Of a DNA stretch of 14,807 bases, positions 14,555 through 14,807 are shown piece after piece. How positions within the stretch are numbered: position 1 is the stretch's first letter; each line of letters opens with the position of its first letter. The stretch comes from Tissierella sp032104385 (GTDB lineage Bacteria; Bacillota; Clostridia; Tissierellales; Tissierellaceae), in NCBI RefSeq assembly GCF_032104385.1, contig NZ_DAMCHJ010000028.1, forward strand, positions 1 through 14,807, in the 5' to 3' direction. The position numbers and the translations under genes are program-made. The notes under the pieces were generated by a model. It had not been told where the DNA came from. It searched no databases and was given only the letters and a program-made list of their open reading frames with translations.

Positions 14555-14594
14555 TATCGTTTTCGGGTACATCGCCCCACTATTAACAATGTTA
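14555..14594 (-). promoter_or_regulatory. rpmG leader with small structured elements
   Basis: The leader of rpmG is about 78 bases. A perfect 5-bp inverted repeat TAACA-a-TGTTA (14584-14594) lies at the predicted transcription start, and the GC-rich segment GGGGCGATGTACCCG stands out from AT-rich surroundings and can form a short GGG/CCC hairpin. I cannot assign either to a known element. The remainder of the 237-base tuf-rpmG spacer holds only the terminator and promoter listed separately. Confidence 0.3.
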
Positions 14595-14601
14595 CTAATA
14601 T

Positions 14602-14630
14602 AAACTATCACAAAATAAAATTTATGTCAA
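14602..14630 (-). promoter_or_regulatory. SigA-type promoter of rpmG-secE-nusG
   Basis: TTGACA (14625-14630) is followed after 17 bases by TAGTTT (14602-14607), with TGA directly before it. The -10 box is poorer than in the other three promoters of the window, but keeps the first T-A and last T, and the extended TGn element could compensate. Transcription should start near 14595. Confidence 0.72.
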
Positions 14631-14717
14631 TAAAAAAGTATTCCTTCCAATTGCAAAATTATCTGTTATTTATATCATTATTCCTATTTAATTAATTATT
14701 ATTCCAGTTTCATCCAG

Positions 14718-14749
14718 AAAAAAGACTAGGCCAAAAGACCTAGCCTTTT
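14718..14749 (-). terminator. Intrinsic terminator after the upstream tuf gene
   Basis: The stem joins 14737-14749 and 14720-14732 with 13 pairs (two of them G-U) and a UUUU tetraloop, and its descending arm ends in a run of six Us. It starts a few bases after the last of three tandem TAA codons. It separates the tuf transcript from rpmG. Confidence 0.9.
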
Positions 14750-14753
14750 ATTA

Positions 14754-14807
14754 TTATTCAAGAACTTTAGTTACAACTCCAGATCCTACTGTTCTTCCAC
14801 CTTCACG
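14754..14807 (-). CDS. tuf: Elongation factor Tu, C-terminal end (partial)
   Basis: The 17 visible codons read REGGRTVGSGVVTKVLE, the conserved C-terminus of domain III of EF-Tu, then TAA. Two more TAA codons follow in frame (14748-14753). The gene enters from the right edge. It is a different copy from the tuf that starts at the left edge. It has its own terminator just downstream. Confidence 0.95.
   Translation of the reverse strand, partial: REGGRTVGSGVVTKVLE

Noticed and set aside
14517..14753. tRNA or small RNA gene between tuf and rpmG
   Set aside because: A tRNA often lies near secE in some bacteria, so I looked for cloverleaf arms and a T-loop; none are present. Only a terminator, a promoter and a short leader are seen.
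1..14807. Mobile element, CRISPR array or accessory defence system
   Set aside because: All long frames are accounted for by conserved housekeeping genes, and no transposase, regular repeats or terminal inverted repeats are seen.

Overview
The window is one AT-rich stretch of core housekeeping genes, all read from the minus strand. In the direction of transcription the order is: tuf (3' end) – rpmG – secE – nusG – rplK – rplA – rplJ – rplL – rpoB – rpoC – L7Ae-like gene – rpsL – rpsG – fusA – tuf (5' start). This is the fused 'rif/str' cluster of Bacillota. The low GC content, strong AAGGAGG-type ribosome binding sites, a 49-residue zinc-type L33, the L7Ae/YbxF-like gene before rpsL, the long S12 N-terminus, and RpoB/RpoC sequences close to clostridial and bacillar ones all point to the class Clostridia. 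A Tissierellales-like lineage is my impression only; the order cannot be fixed from sequence alone.

Region by region from the right edge: the last 17 codons of one EF-Tu gene end in three tandem TAA codons and an intrinsic terminator (14718-14749). A promoter (14602-14630) then starts rpmG-secE-nusG and probably rplK-rplA. A matching L1-binding-like RNA hairpin lies before rplK and another before rplA. A new promoter (12237-12265) sits almost against the rplA stop codon and drives rplJ-rplL through an L10-type leader with a terminator/antiterminator switch. A terminator follows rplL (11087-11123). rpoB then has its own promoter (11033-11061) and a structured leader of about 140 bases. rpoB is interrupted on paper by ten Ns, but the reading frames on either side show an intact gene. 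rpoC follows closely. A fourth promoter (3568-3596) lies inside the last codons of rpoC and drives L7Ae-rpsL-rpsG-fusA-tuf through a leader with competing hairpins. The rpsL-rpsG spacer is highly structured and is a candidate S7 autoregulation site.

Together the genes supply the transcription machinery (RpoB, RpoC, NusG), ribosomal proteins of the GTPase centre and L1 stalk (L1, L10, L11, L12), decoding-site proteins (S7, S12), L33, elongation factors EF-G and EF-Tu, and the translocon subunit SecE. I find no mobile element, CRISPR array, tRNA, rRNA or accessory system. The interesting content is regulatory: four promoters sharing one strict architecture, and a series of RNA switches between the genes. 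I see no evidence of a wholly new system. Both window edges fall inside tuf copies and there is an N gap, which suggests a draft assembly broken at the tuf repeats.
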